Shown: positions 25,995-35,846, counted from the stretch's first letter. The stretch: DNA of 64,000 nucleotides from Pseudactinotalea terrae (GCF_009733845.1 NZ_WNXZ01000004.1:124001-188000); one strand, 5' to 3'. Notes: generated from the sequence alone by a model not told the origin. Translations and numbers: made by a program.

Positions 25995-26966
25995 TCAGGC
26001 GGGAACCGGGCGAGGTGCCTCGACGCCGGCGACGAGGTCGGCCACGATGGCAGCCGGGTCCTCGCCCGCGAGCAGCGCGTCCCGCGTGGGGATGAGGCGG
26101 TGGGCGAGCACCGGCTCGGCGAGGCGTTGCACATCGCTCGGGACCACGTAGTGGCGCCCTTGCGAGGCCGCGAACGCCTGGCACGCGGAGATGAGGCCGC
26201 GCAGCGCCCGGGTGCTGGCGCCGAGGCGAAGGCGGTCGTCGGAGCGGGTCGCGGCGCCGATCGCGCGGACGTACCCGAGCAACGGGTCGGCCACGTGGAT
26301 GCCGCGCAGCGACGCGGCCACGGCGGCCACGCGATCCGGGTCCGTGACCTCCGTGACCGCCTCGACGACGCCCGCACCGCTGCCCGGTCGCAGCACCTCG
26401 ATCTCGTGCTCGGGGTCGGGGTAGCCGAGCGTGATCCGCATGAGGAACCGGTCGAGCTGGGCCTCGGGGAGCCGGTAGGTGCCGTCGAGGTCCACGGGGT
26501 TCTGGGTCGCGATGACCACGAACGGGTCGGGAACGAGGTGACCCACGCCGTCGACCGTGACCGTGCGCTCCGCCATCACCTCGAGCAGCGCCGACTGGGT
26601 CTTCGCGGCGGCTCGGTTGATCTCGTCCGCGAGCAGCACGTTGGTGAAGACCGGCCCGGGTCGGAAGCTGATCTCGCCGCTGCCAGGCTCGAACACCGCG
26701 GTGCCGGTGATGTCGGCGGGCAGCAGGTCCGGGGTGAACTGGATGCGCCGCGAGCTGCCGCCGAGGGCCGCCGCGATCGACCGCGCCAGCGTGGTCTTCC
26801 CGGTGCCGGGCACGTCCTCGAGCAGCACGTGCCCGCCGGCGAACAAGCACGTCACGGCCAGCTCGACGACGGCGCGCTTGCCCTGGATCGCCCCGCTCAC
26901 CGCGTCGACGATGTCGGTGTGCAGCAGCCGGAAGTCGGCGACCTGCTGCGCGGAGGGGGTGCTCAT
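25995..26966 (-). CDS. moxR: MoxR family AAA+ ATPase
   Basis: 323-residue cytoplasmic AAA+ chaperone-like ATPase. Walker A is LLEDVPGTGKTTLARS. The segments TPDLLPADITGTAVFEP and VLLADEINRAAAKTQSALLEVMAE (Walker B) are MoxR hallmarks, followed by VIATQNPVDLDGTYRLPEAQLDRFLMRI. Its ATG overlaps the FN3-gene stop as ATGA, so the long upstream extension of the open frame is not coding. MoxR proteins usually mature or activate partner complexes; DUF58 and transglutaminase partners follow directly. Confidence 0.94.
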   Translation of the reverse strand: MSTPSAQQVADFRLLHTDIVDAVSGAIQGKRAVVELAVTCLFAGGHVLLEDVPGTGKTTLARSIAAALGGSSRRIQFTPDLLPADITGTAVFEPGSGEISFRPGPVFTNVLLADEINRAAAKTQSALLEVMAERTVTVDGVGHLVPDPFVVIATQNPVDLDGTYRLPEAQLDRFLMRITLGYPDPEHEIEVLRPGSGAGVVEAVTEVTDPDRVAAVAASLRGIHVADPLLGYVRAIGAATRSDDRLRLGASTRALRGLISACQAFAASQGRHYVVPSDVQRLAEPVLAHRLIPTRDALLAGEDPAAIVADLVAGVEAPRPVPA

Positions 26967-29900
26967 CTGTGGGCGTCCTTGTCTCGTGTGGTCTCGGTGG
27001 TCGCCATCGCCTCGGCCGGCGTCTCGAGAAGGCCCCGACGGCGCAGCGCACGCAGGGTGCGCATCGTCCCCGCTCCGAAGAGCAGGCCGACGCCGGCGAT
27101 CAGGACCGGCGGGTTCGGCGGCTCCGGTGGTGTCCAGGGGAGGGGGTCGATCTCGACATCGGGGTCGTCGGGATCGAGCGAGGCCACCTGGTGGCACCGC
27201 TCGCCCTCGCCGCTGATGTATTCGCACCACGCCTCGCCTGGCATGGTCACGCCCGTCGAGGACGTCGCGCTACCACCCGGCCAGGTGATGGTCACGCTGA
27301 CCCAGCCGTCGAGGCCGATGTGCCGCTGGCCCGTGCCCGACCACAGCACGGCCGACTGGCCACAGCTGAACGCCTCAGGCGGTCCGCCGTTCACCGACGC
27401 CGTGCAGGAACCGCCGGAGCTCGCCCAGCTCGGGATCGGGACGTAGCTGATCGAGCCGTGGAACTGGCCCTGCTCCGCATCGCTGCGGTCCTCGACGGCG
27501 TCGAGCACCCCGTCCCCGTCCTTCGGTGTGGGCGGGGCGGGTGTGCCGCCCGCGGTGACCGAGGCCACCGCGGCGGGACCGGCGCCGATGGCGTTCGAGG
27601 CGCTGAGCCTCACCTCGAAGTCGGGAGCCTCGATGACCTCCGAGCAGGGGTCGCAGCTGACCTGCTCCGACCACGACGTCTGCCCCGGGCCGAGATCGAT
27701 CGTGCGGCCGTCCCACACGAGCGTGTAGCCGGTCAGCGGTGATCCGCCGTCGCTCGGTGCGGTCCAGGTCACCGTGTTGGTGACGAACGGCGGCGACTGG
27801 TTCGTGGACGCCTGCACGTTCGTCGGTGCCCCCGGCGCGGTGGCCGGTGCGGGCACGGTGACGCTGTTGCTCGCGGCCGAGGTGGCGGTCTGGCCCTGCC
27901 AGCGCGCCTCCACCGTGAACGTGTACGTCGCACCCCGCGCCACGGTCAGCGTCGCCGAGGTCGCGGTGCCGGCCGAGACCGATCCGCCGCTGCTGGGGAA
28001 CACCACGTACTCGGCGGCGGCAGGGCTGGAGCCGCTCCACTCGACCTCCACCTGGTCGCCACCGAGATGGGTGGCGGTGACGCCGGTGGGGGCGGTCAGC
28101 GTCGGCGGCGTCGTGGTGGTCGTGCAGGTGTTGCTCAGCTGGTTGGACTGCACCGGGCTCGCGGTGCCGTCGGCGTGGTTCGCGGTCACGGTCAACCGGA
28201 CGGTGGCCACGCACGGGATCGCGACGTCGAGGCTGGTGGCGCCCGCGCCGAGCGTCTCGTCGACCCCGTTGCCGGTCACGGTGAAGCCGGTCGGTGCGAT
28301 CACCGGGGCGGTCCACGTCAGCCGGTAGTCGTTGCCGGAGATCCGGGTCAGCGTGACGTCGCGGGGCCGCTGGTCGGCGGGGTCCACGGCACAGGTCTCG
28401 GTGGTGCTGGCGGAGCCGGCCGAGTACTCACCGGCGTCCGGGTGCACCGCCGTGACCTCGAACTCGATCGGGTCACCGCACGCGACGCCGGGGATCACGA
28501 CGCTCGTCTCGGCGCCGTCGACCGTCACCGACTCGCCCATCCCGGTCACGACGTACCGCTCGGGCGCGATCTCCGGCGCCGTCCAGCCCACCACGATGTC
28601 CTCACCGGCGCGCTCGGCCACCACCCCGTCGGGCGTGAGCTGCGAGGGCGCGGGCGGGTCCACGCACGCGGAGGTGTCGACGTCGGTGGCCGCCCCGACC
28701 ATCTGCTCACCGTGCTGGGCGTAGACGGTCAGCCGCACCGTGGTGCCACAGGTGAGTGTCGTGAGCGTCGCGCTCGTCCGGTCGGCTGCCACGGTCTGCG
28801 TGACCGCCCCGTCGGAGCTCACGATCAGGTAGGCGTCGGGCTCGGTCACCGCGGGCGTCCAGGTCACCACGACCGAGTCGTCGGGCTCGACGGCGGCGCT
28901 CACCCCTGTCGGTGCCAGGTCCGGATCGACGTCGCTGCCCCCGTCGGTGGTCGGGCCGTCCCCACCACCACCGCTGGTCGGTGCGTCGGTCGAGCCGTCG
29001 GCGGGATCGCCCGTGCTCTGATCGGTGGCGTCGTCCCCGCCCGACGGCGGCTCGCCGGTGGGGCTGGTCGTGCTCGGGGGCTCGATGTGGACCGGCGGTG
29101 TCGTTGACCCGCCCTCGGGCGGGGTCGTGGTGCCCGTCGTGACCGGCGGCAGCGGCTCGGTCTCCTCCGCCTCGGCGATCGGCACCTCGGCACCGTTGAG
29201 GTCGGTCACGGTGGTGCTGCCGTCCTGCTGCACGACGACGATGCGCCCGTCGTCAGGGTCGTGGACCACGAGCCGGCCGTCGTCGACGATCAACGCCGGG
29301 TCGCCGCCGCCCGGTACCACGATGTCCGGCCCGGCGCTGAGGCCGGCCGCGTCGAGCACGACGACCCGCCCCGCACCGCCGCACGGCACGTACACGCGCC
29401 GCTCGAACACCGCGGGCCGCAGCGGGGACTCGCACTCGATGCTGGCCATGTCGACCGTGAGCAGCTGCCGGCCGCTGATCATGAACACGAGGCTCTCGTC
29501 CGTCGCCGACGCCGGCGAGAGATCCGCCGGCGACGTGCTGGCCGCCTGGACCTCGCCCTGCAGCGCGGGGACCTGCTGCACGTAGTCCGCGCCCACACCG
29601 ATCTGCAGCACCGCACCGCCGTCGGGCGCGAACACCGTGACCCCGGAGGAGTGCGGCACGAGCCGGGTGCCGGGCCCCGCACCGGCGACCGGGCGCTCCA
29701 GCGAGACGGAGAACTCGCCCGACTCCGCGATCCAGTCGAGCTCCCGGAGCTCACCGGAGGTCGTCATCATCCAGACCGTGCCCTCGTCGTCGATCACGAC
29801 GTCGCTCAGGTCCGCACCTGCGCGGTAGGGCGCGCCGACGCTCTGCATGGACACCGGGTCCACGACCTGCACGAACCCCGGCTCCATCTCGGCCAGCATC

Positions 29901-30307
29901 ACCACGCCGCCGCCGATGAGCACGGTGGTCTCGCCGTCGGTCTGGCGGCCCTGGCCGGCGACCAGACCGGCGAGGTCGATCGAGGTGACCACCCCGGTCT
30001 CGAGATTGGTGACCACGAGCAGGCCGTCGTCCTGCGTGACCTCCATGCGCTCGCCGTCGCCGCCGATCACGATCCGGTACTCGGGCTGCCCGGTCGCAGG
30101 GTTGATCTGCACGACGGAGCCGTCGTCGCTGCCGAGCCAGGTCTGCCCGTCGGACATGTCCATCGCCGCGGCGGCCACACCGTTCCCGACGACCGCGCCC
30201 ACCACGAGCAGGCCACCGGCCGCGGCGATCCCCGCCTCGACCATGCCGCGCTCGCGGCCCGCGCTGCTGAGCCGGCGGCGCCACCACGACATCTTCTGCG
30301 CGCTCAT
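26963..30307 (-). CDS. Large membrane-anchored propeller-like/FN3 repeat protein
   Basis: 1114-residue surface protein. An N-terminal transmembrane helix (about 25-48) is followed by a region of repeated short strands up to about residue 390 (TWLGSDDGSVVQINPATGQP, VTVFAPDGGAVLQIG, GRVVVLDAAGLSAG), consistent with a beta-propeller. A Thr/Pro/Gly-rich linker leads to five FN3-type domains, several with a Cys pair, then a Cys-containing module and a C-terminal helix VLIAGVGLLFGAGTM with a basic tail. The ATG at 30307 overlaps the FtsK-gene stop as ATGA; the longer frame upstream is that gene out of register. It matches the FN3 component of the bifidobacterial PFNA cluster. Confidence 0.88.
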   Translation of the reverse strand: MSAQKMSWWRRRLSSAGRERGMVEAGIAAAGGLLVVGAVVGNGVAAAAMDMSDGQTWLGSDDGSVVQINPATGQPEYRIVIGGDGERMEVTQDDGLLVVTNLETGVVTSIDLAGLVAGQGRQTDGETTVLIGGGVVMLAEMEPGFVQVVDPVSMQSVGAPYRAGADLSDVVIDDEGTVWMMTTSGELRELDWIAESGEFSVSLERPVAGAGPGTRLVPHSSGVTVFAPDGGAVLQIGVGADYVQQVPALQGEVQAASTSPADLSPASATDESLVFMISGRQLLTVDMASIECESPLRPAVFERRVYVPCGGAGRVVVLDAAGLSAGPDIVVPGGGDPALIVDDGRLVVHDPDDGRIVVVQQDGSTTVTDLNGAEVPIAEAEETEPLPPVTTGTTTPPEGGSTTPPVHIEPPSTTSPTGEPPSGGDDATDQSTGDPADGSTDAPTSGGGGDGPTTDGGSDVDPDLAPTGVSAAVEPDDSVVVTWTPAVTEPDAYLIVSSDGAVTQTVAADRTSATLTTLTCGTTVRLTVYAQHGEQMVGAATDVDTSACVDPPAPSQLTPDGVVAERAGEDIVVGWTAPEIAPERYVVTGMGESVTVDGAETSVVIPGVACGDPIEFEVTAVHPDAGEYSAGSASTTETCAVDPADQRPRDVTLTRISGNDYRLTWTAPVIAPTGFTVTGNGVDETLGAGATSLDVAIPCVATVRLTVTANHADGTASPVQSNQLSNTCTTTTTPPTLTAPTGVTATHLGGDQVEVEWSGSSPAAAEYVVFPSSGGSVSAGTATSATLTVARGATYTFTVEARWQGQTATSAASNSVTVPAPATAPGAPTNVQASTNQSPPFVTNTVTWTAPSDGGSPLTGYTLVWDGRTIDLGPGQTSWSEQVSCDPCSEVIEAPDFEVRLSASNAIGAGPAAVASVTAGGTPAPPTPKDGDGVLDAVEDRSDAEQGQFHGSISYVPIPSWASSGGSCTASVNGGPPEAFSCGQSAVLWSGTGQRHIGLDGWVSVTITWPGGSATSSTGVTMPGEAWCEYISGEGERCHQVASLDPDDPDVEIDPLPWTPPEPPNPPVLIAGVGLLFGAGTMRTLRALRRRGLLETPAEAMATTETTRDKDAHR

Positions 30308-33300
30308 CGGACACCCCCACTGTGACTCGCCGATAGTAGTTGGACCACGTGCGTGCCGCCTCCGGCGACGAGGAGAGCTCTGCCCATGCCGGACAGCGGC
30401 TCGGCGGAGTGCATCGGGATCGTCACCGAGGCGAGCGACCCGTCGGACATCTCGGGCGAGATCAGCGCGATCCGGCGGTGCCGGCGCAGCGCCTGGGTCA
30501 GGCCGGGGACGTGCTGGCGCGACCGGGCGTCGTCGGAGTCGGAGACAGCGACGACGGCGATGCCCGACCGGCTCGGCAGGCTCTCCACGAGCGCTTCGAC
30601 GGCGGCCCGCTCGGTGCCGTTCTTCTCCCACGCTCGTTCCCACTCGTGCAGGTCGTCGATCAGCACCAGGTGCCAGTCGCCGTCGGCGGGGCTGGCGAGC
30701 TCGGCGGCCCAGGCGGTGACAGCCGCGGGATCGGTGAGGACCTCGTCGGCGAGCTCGGCCGACTCGACCACGCCGTCGGGCGTGAGGACCCCGCCCGCAG
30801 CGCGCGGGCCGATCAGCGTGACACGAGCAGGTGGTTCCGCGGACCGGCGTGCGACCTGGCCGAGGCCGAGCAGGGCCGAGGTGCGACCGCTGCGGCTGCG
30901 ACCAGCGATCAGCAGCGGCGCCTCCAGCAGCGAGAGCGTGACGGCGCTGACGTAGCCGTCCTCGACGCCGAGGCAGACGTCGTCGCGAGCAGGTGCCGGG
31001 GCGAGGTGGGCCGGGACGCGACTGGGCATCGCCGGCACCGCGGTCGCGGGTGCCCCCAGCGGCTCGGCATAGCGATCGGCGACGATCGCGCACAGCTCGT
31101 CGAGGCGCTCGGCCTGCAGCGGGGTGCCGGCGCCGCCGACAGTGGCGATCTGCACCTCGTCCTTGCCCACGAGCCCGCGGCCGGGGGCGGAGTCGCCGTC
31201 GAGGACGTTGCCGGGGACACCGAGCATCGCGTAGTCGTCGGCCACGGTCATCCGCAGCACCATGCGCTGACCGAAGGTGGCCTGCACGGGCGAGGTGAGG
31301 CCGGTGCGCTGCGGGGTCGTGGCGGTCACGTGCACGCCGCAGCGGCGACCTTCCTGAAGGATGGTGATGAGGTGCTCGGCGTGCTGACGGCGGACCGGAC
31401 CACCGCCGTCGAGCGAGTCGAGCACGGCCGGCAGGTTGTCGATCAGCAGATGGATCCGCTGCAGCGGGATGCCGAGGGCGGCGAGCGCGGCGACATCGGC
31501 TGCGCCGTGCGCGGCGAGCAGCGCGTTCCGCTCCTCGATCGACTTCGCCAGCATGCGGACGAGCCGCAGCATCCGCTCCTGCTGCTGCTCGAGCACGATC
31601 GAGCCGACCGAGGCCATCCGCTCGAGCACCGTGAGCGCGCCGCCGCCGGCATCGATGCCGTAGACGCAGGCGGGGGTCTCGGCGGCCGAGCCCGCGGTGA
31701 CGGCGGCGGCGACGGTGCGCAGCAGCTCGGACTTGCCGGCGCCCGAGGCGCCGAACACCAGCAGGTGACCGGCGCGGGCGTAGTCGATCACGAACGGCAG
31801 CTGGGTCTGCTCGGCAGGGCGGTCGATGAGGCCGAGGACCGCTTGGCCCGGACCCTGCACGAGCGTGTGGGTCTCGGCGTGGGTGCCGGCCACGAGCGCT
31901 TCGTCGTGCGCGCCCTCGCCGAGCACGAGCCGACCCGGGGCGGTGCACACGAGCGGGACCTCCTCGGGCAGCGGCGGCAGCCACGGCTTCTTCGGGGTGG
32001 GGCGGCCGGTGCGCAGGAACGCGGTGCCGGTGGCGGTGACGATCCGGTCGAGATCCGACCTCGGGTGCACGGTGGTGCGGCCACCGGCGCGGCCGGTGAG
32101 CTCGCGAGCGGTGAACGGGCTGATGCGGACCTTGCCGCCGTCGGTGTGGATCTCCTCGTGGGCGCCGACCCAGGCGACCTGCACGAGCTCGCGGGTGCCG
32201 TGGCCGGTGCGCCGCAGCCACGCCCGGCCGGGGGTGCGGCGGGAGATGTGGGCGGCGTCGGGCGCGTCGATGACGTCCATCGAGTCATCCGGGGCGGCCA
32301 CGCGCAGCGCGATCCGCAGGTCGGTGTTGGCCTTGATCTGGGGCGTCACGACCCCGGCCGGGCGCTGGGTCGCGAGCAGCATGTGCATGCCGAGGGAGCG
32401 GCCCCGCTGCGCGATCGAGACCATGCCCTCGACGAACTCGGGCACCTCGGCCAGCAGCGCCGCGAACTCGTCGACGCAGATGAGCATGCTCGGGGGAGCG
32501 GCCTCGGGGTTGCTGCGCTCGAGGGCCTGCAGGTCCTTGGCGCCGTACTGCGCCAGCAGGTGCTCGCGGGAGGTGAGCTCGGCGTGCAGCGAGGTCAGGC
32601 AGCGCTGCACCAGCGCAGGGGTGAGGTCGGTGATGTAGCCGACGCTGTGGGGGAGCTCGGCGACCTCCCGGAAGGCGGCGCCACCCTTGTAGTCGACCAG
32701 CAGGAACGTGATGCGCGAGGGCGGGTTGTTCATCGCCAGCGAGCACAGCAGCGACTGCAGCAGCTCGGACTTGCCGGCGCCGGTGGTGCCGGCCACGAGG
32801 CCGTGCGGGCCGTCCTCGCGCAGGTCGATCGTGACGACTCCCTCGCCGCCGGTGCCCAGCTGTGCCCGCAGCCCGGTCGAGGTGGCCCACCGCTCGATGA
32901 GCCGCTCGACGTCGTCGGGGTTCTGGAGATCGCCCGAGAGCCCCGGCAGCCGTACCTGCGGGGGGAGCATCGACTCGGCCGCGAGCACCGCGGCCTCGTC
33001 GCGGTAGCCCGACAGCGCTCGCGCAGCGCGCCACACCTCGGTGAGCCCCAGCGCCTCCACGCGGGTCAGCGGCTCCACGCCGCCCCGGTCCCGGTACAGC
33101 ACGCGGCCCGCCTGCTCCGCAGCTCCCAGATCCACCACCGTGGCCGTGGTGGCCGGGACGCTCTCCTTGCTGGAGCCGAGCCACAGCAGGTGCAGGCGGC
33201 GCTCGACGGCGTCCGCGGCCACCGCCTCGACCAGGCGACGGGGCAGGCCCGCTGCCTCGTCGACGAGCACCAGCGTGTGAGCGGTACCGCCGTCGGCGCT

Positions 33301-34704
33301 CGCGAGCTCCTCGAGCAGCGCCTGCCCCTCGGTGGCGCCGATGCCCACGCACGCCATGCCGCCGTTGCGGGGCGCCGCGTGCGGCAGCCACCGCAGCCAG
33401 GACTCGATGTGTGCCCGGTTCGGGCCGAGTGCCGCAGCGACCTGCAGATCGGTGGGGGAGTGGGTGACGGCGAGGCGGAGCACGCTGGCGCGCACCCAGG
33501 CGTCGACCTCGGCCGCGGTACCGGTCACGGCGGCCAGCCCGGCCTCGGCCAGCTCCAGCGGCACCGGCAGGTCGGCGAGCGTGGCCCGCTCGGCGATCGC
33601 GCGGCTGCCCTCGGCGCGCAGGCCACGGTCGCCGTTGGTGATCTTCTTGGCGGTCAGCAGCGCGGGGCGTGGACCGCGGCCGGCGCGGACCGCGAGGAAG
33701 TCGTCGCTGTCGGGCCGGCGCACCCAGAGCCGGTGGTCGCGGGCCACCGCGCGGGCGAGCACGACCTCGAGCTCGGGCTCGTCGTCGTCGGCGTTCTCGC
33801 GCTGGGTGGTGGCAGCGGCGTCGAGCGCCCCGAGCACCCCGCGCATGTCCTCGCGCCAGATCGCGGACTCGGCCGCGAACTCCCGCCGAGCCGCCCGGCG
33901 CTGCATGAGCCAGGTCAGCAGCATCATGCTCGGGAACCCGAACATGAACACCAGCGACAGCGGGCTGCGGCTGACGCTGAACATCACGCCACCCATGAGC
34001 ACCGGCATCAGCATCATCGGCCAGGACAGCGGGGTCTTGCGCACCGAGGAAGGCGGCGCTGGGGTGTCGAGCTCGGCCTCGGCCACGGAGTCACCGAACC
34101 GGGGAGAGCGGAGCACACCGCGCTCGCGGGCGGCCTCGCCGTCGCCGGGGTGGATGACGACGACGGTGTCGCCGAACGTGATGCGTTCCCCGTAGCCGAC
34201 CGGGGTCGAGCGGGTGATGGTGCGGCCGCCGACGATGGTGCCGTGCGCCGACCCCTGGTCGAGCACCACCGGGGTCTCGGCGAGCAGGATCCGGGCGTGC
34301 ACCCGGCTCACCAGCGGGTCTCGCAGCCGCAGGCCGGCGGTGGCGGCGCGACCCACGACGAGGGTGTCGCCCGTGATGTCCGCGACCAGGCCGACGTCCG
34401 GGCCTGCGACGACGTGGACCGTGGCACGGGGGGCGCGGCGAGGGCCCGGGCGGGTGCGCCAGTCGGTCGGCACCGAGCTGACCTCGAGGACGTCGCCATC
34501 GCGCAGCCCGGCCTCGGCGAGAGGGGTGTCGGCCGGCCACGTGCGCCCCTCGCTGGTGGGAGCCAGCAGCATGCCCCGGCCGCCGAGGTGCTCGCCCAGG
34601 CCGGCTGCGAGATCAGCGACGGTCGACCCCTCGCCGGCGTCGACGACGACGTCCACCGGAGCCAGCTTGCTCTCCGGTGTCGGCAGCACGCTCAGTCGCC
34701 ACAT
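30304..34704 (-). CDS. eccC: Type VII secretion FtsK/EccC-EssC family ATPase with ubiquitin-like and FHA domains
   Basis: 1466-residue motor of a WXG100 secretion system. Residues 1-80 look like a YukD/EccD-type ubiquitin-like fold (ending LAEAGLRDGDVLEV). Residues 94-185 are an FHA domain (VVGRAA, SRVHA, GSAHGT). Two transmembrane helices follow at about 228-268. Three FtsK/SpoIIIE ATPase modules follow: Walker A GTTGAGKS at 639-646 with LICVDE at 741-746; GASGAGKS at 985-992 with LLIDN at 1086-1090; and a degenerate GRSRSGRT at 1269-1276 where Lys is Arg. FHA before the membrane part is EssC-like. It heads the FN3-MoxR-DUF58 operon behind a shared-motif promoter. Confidence 0.93.
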   Translation of the reverse strand: MWRLSVLPTPESKLAPVDVVVDAGEGSTVADLAAGLGEHLGGRGMLLAPTSEGRTWPADTPLAEAGLRDGDVLEVSSVPTDWRTRPGPRRAPRATVHVVAGPDVGLVADITGDTLVVGRAATAGLRLRDPLVSRVHARILLAETPVVLDQGSAHGTIVGGRTITRSTPVGYGERITFGDTVVVIHPGDGEAARERGVLRSPRFGDSVAEAELDTPAPPSSVRKTPLSWPMMLMPVLMGGVMFSVSRSPLSLVFMFGFPSMMLLTWLMQRRAARREFAAESAIWREDMRGVLGALDAAATTQRENADDDEPELEVVLARAVARDHRLWVRRPDSDDFLAVRAGRGPRPALLTAKKITNGDRGLRAEGSRAIAERATLADLPVPLELAEAGLAAVTGTAAEVDAWVRASVLRLAVTHSPTDLQVAAALGPNRAHIESWLRWLPHAAPRNGGMACVGIGATEGQALLEELASADGGTAHTLVLVDEAAGLPRRLVEAVAADAVERRLHLLWLGSSKESVPATTATVVDLGAAEQAGRVLYRDRGGVEPLTRVEALGLTEVWRAARALSGYRDEAAVLAAESMLPPQVRLPGLSGDLQNPDDVERLIERWATSTGLRAQLGTGGEGVVTIDLREDGPHGLVAGTTGAGKSELLQSLLCSLAMNNPPSRITFLLVDYKGGAAFREVAELPHSVGYITDLTPALVQRCLTSLHAELTSREHLLAQYGAKDLQALERSNPEAAPPSMLICVDEFAALLAEVPEFVEGMVSIAQRGRSLGMHMLLATQRPAGVVTPQIKANTDLRIALRVAAPDDSMDVIDAPDAAHISRRTPGRAWLRRTGHGTRELVQVAWVGAHEEIHTDGGKVRISPFTARELTGRAGGRTTVHPRSDLDRIVTATGTAFLRTGRPTPKKPWLPPLPEEVPLVCTAPGRLVLGEGAHDEALVAGTHAETHTLVQGPGQAVLGLIDRPAEQTQLPFVIDYARAGHLLVFGASGAGKSELLRTVAAAVTAGSAAETPACVYGIDAGGGALTVLERMASVGSIVLEQQQERMLRLVRMLAKSIEERNALLAAHGAADVAALAALGIPLQRIHLLIDNLPAVLDSLDGGGPVRRQHAEHLITILQEGRRCGVHVTATTPQRTGLTSPVQATFGQRMVLRMTVADDYAMLGVPGNVLDGDSAPGRGLVGKDEVQIATVGGAGTPLQAERLDELCAIVADRYAEPLGAPATAVPAMPSRVPAHLAPAPARDDVCLGVEDGYVSAVTLSLLEAPLLIAGRSRSGRTSALLGLGQVARRSAEPPARVTLIGPRAAGGVLTPDGVVESAELADEVLTDPAAVTAWAAELASPADGDWHLVLIDDLHEWERAWEKNGTERAAVEALVESLPSRSGIAVVAVSDSDDARSRQHVPGLTQALRRHRRIALISPEMSDGSLASVTIPMHSAEPLSGMGRALLVAGGGTHVVQLLSASHSGGVR

Positions 34705-34740
34705 GCGGTTCGTTCTCCTGCTCGCTCGTCGGTGCTGACG

Positions 34741-34795
34741 ACGCTAGGGAGACATACCCGCGGGGGCCAGTGCGGCTGGGGTGGAAACTTCCGCC
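34741..34795 (-). promoter_or_regulatory. Shared type VII-locus promoter motif, copy 1 (eccC)
   Basis: On the plus strand GGGGTGGAAACTTCCGCC (34778-34795) is an imperfect palindrome. On the minus strand it is followed 32 bp later by TAGCGT (34741-34746), with a conserved CTGG in between. The predicted transcript starts about 30 bases before the eccC ATG. Confidence 0.75.
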
Positions 34796-34841
34796 GTGCG
34801 GCGCCTGGTCCCGGCTCCTCGCCCAGGGCGGGCCGGGTCCG

Positions 34842-35840
34842 TCAGCCGCCTCTCGCGAGTGCGAGCAGCTCGCGGCGGCTTCGCACGTGCGTCTTGGTGA
34901 AGATGGACTTCAGGTGGTCCTGGATGGTGTGCTCGGACAGGTAGAGCCGAGAAGCCAGGGTGCGGGTGTCGTCACCCTCTGCCAGGTAGACGAGGACGTC
35001 GCGCTCGCGGGCGGTCAGGCCGTTGGTGCGGCAGAACAGGTCCCAGCGCTGCCGTTGCTCGACCGGTCCGATGGTGACCGCGATGTCCTCGCCGAGCCGT
35101 TCTGCCTGGACGCAGATCCACTCACCGGGCGCCACGGCGGTCAGCGCGACGGGCCGGTGGGTGTCGACGCCTGCCTCCAGCGCGAGGAGCTGGGCGGCGA
35201 CGTTGTACGCCGCCGCCGGCACCGGGCGGCGGGTGGCTGCGGTCGGTAGCAAGGCCCGGAGCTCGGCCTCGGCCTCAGCTGTCTGGGTCCGCACCGTCAG
35301 ATCCGGTGCGAGCAGCAGCACGGCATGGCCCGATGTTCGGTCAGCCCCAGCGACCGGGCCGAACATGACTGACCGGCAACGCCGGAGGGCGGCCGTGACC
35401 GGGTCCGTGAGGAGGCCGAGAAGGCTGATCTCCTCGGCCGTGAATCGAGCTCCGATCCGCCAGAGGTCGAGGAATCCCCACCAGCCGAACCGGTCCTTGA
35501 ACACGACCGAGACGACGTCGCTGACGCCGTAGCCCGCGAGGAACCTCTCCAGCTCGGACCCGGCAGGGACGGGACGGTACGGGACGCCGTCATCGGCCGA
35601 GGTCCAGCGCCGAGCCGCGGTGTACCTGAGCGCGATCAGGCGAGGCAGCTGATCGAGGCAGGGCACCTCGGCGAGGGGCGCCGTTCCCACCGTCGTGTCC
35701 GGATCGGTGAGCAGCCACGCGAAGGCGTCGAACGGGATGCTGCGGCGCACCTGCTCGATGATCGCGCGGCGCAACGTGCGGTCATCGTCGACAGCTGCGA
35801 GTGAACCTCGTACACCCGCCAGGAAGGTGTCAGCGGACAC
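34842..35840 (-). CDS. LuxR-type transcriptional regulator
   Basis: 332-residue regulator. The C-terminal GerE/LuxR helix-turn-helix is clear (LTARERDVLVYLAEGDDTRTLASRLYLSEHTIQDHLKSIFTKTHV, residues about 270-320). The N-terminal 200 residues have a GAF/PAS-like pattern (FDAFAWLLTDPDTTVG) and no receiver Asp or ATPase motifs, so it probably senses a small molecule. The start is GTG at 35838-35840 with no real Shine-Dalgarno; TAGGCT 6 bases upstream suggests a leaderless message. It lies beside the eccC promoter and is the best candidate to bind the palindrome shared by the locus, though that is inference. Confidence 0.9.
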   Translation of the reverse strand: MSADTFLAGVRGSLAAVDDDRTLRRAIIEQVRRSIPFDAFAWLLTDPDTTVGTAPLAEVPCLDQLPRLIALRYTAARRWTSADDGVPYRPVPAGSELERFLAGYGVSDVVSVVFKDRFGWWGFLDLWRIGARFTAEEISLLGLLTDPVTAALRRCRSVMFGPVAGADRTSGHAVLLLAPDLTVRTQTAEAEAELRALLPTAATRRPVPAAAYNVAAQLLALEAGVDTHRPVALTAVAPGEWICVQAERLGEDIAVTIGPVEQRQRWDLFCRTNGLTARERDVLVYLAEGDDTRTLASRLYLSEHTIQDHLKSIFTKTHVRSRRELLALARGG

Positions 35841-35846
35841 CCCACC

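Noticed and set aside
26967-27230. 88-codon N-terminal extension of MoxR
   Set aside because: It overlaps the end of the FN3 gene out of frame; the ATGA overlap at 26963-26966 gives a normal MoxR start.
30308-32221. About 640 extra N-terminal codons on the FN3 protein frame
   Set aside because: They read the EccC gene out of frame. The ATG at 30307 overlapping the EccC stop is the natural start.
30340-34944. A 1534-codon open frame on the plus strand opposite eccC
   Set aside because: It is the antisense shadow of the EccC gene: low-complexity Arg/Gly/Ala/Asp composition, no domains, no ribosome-binding site. High GC makes such shadows long.
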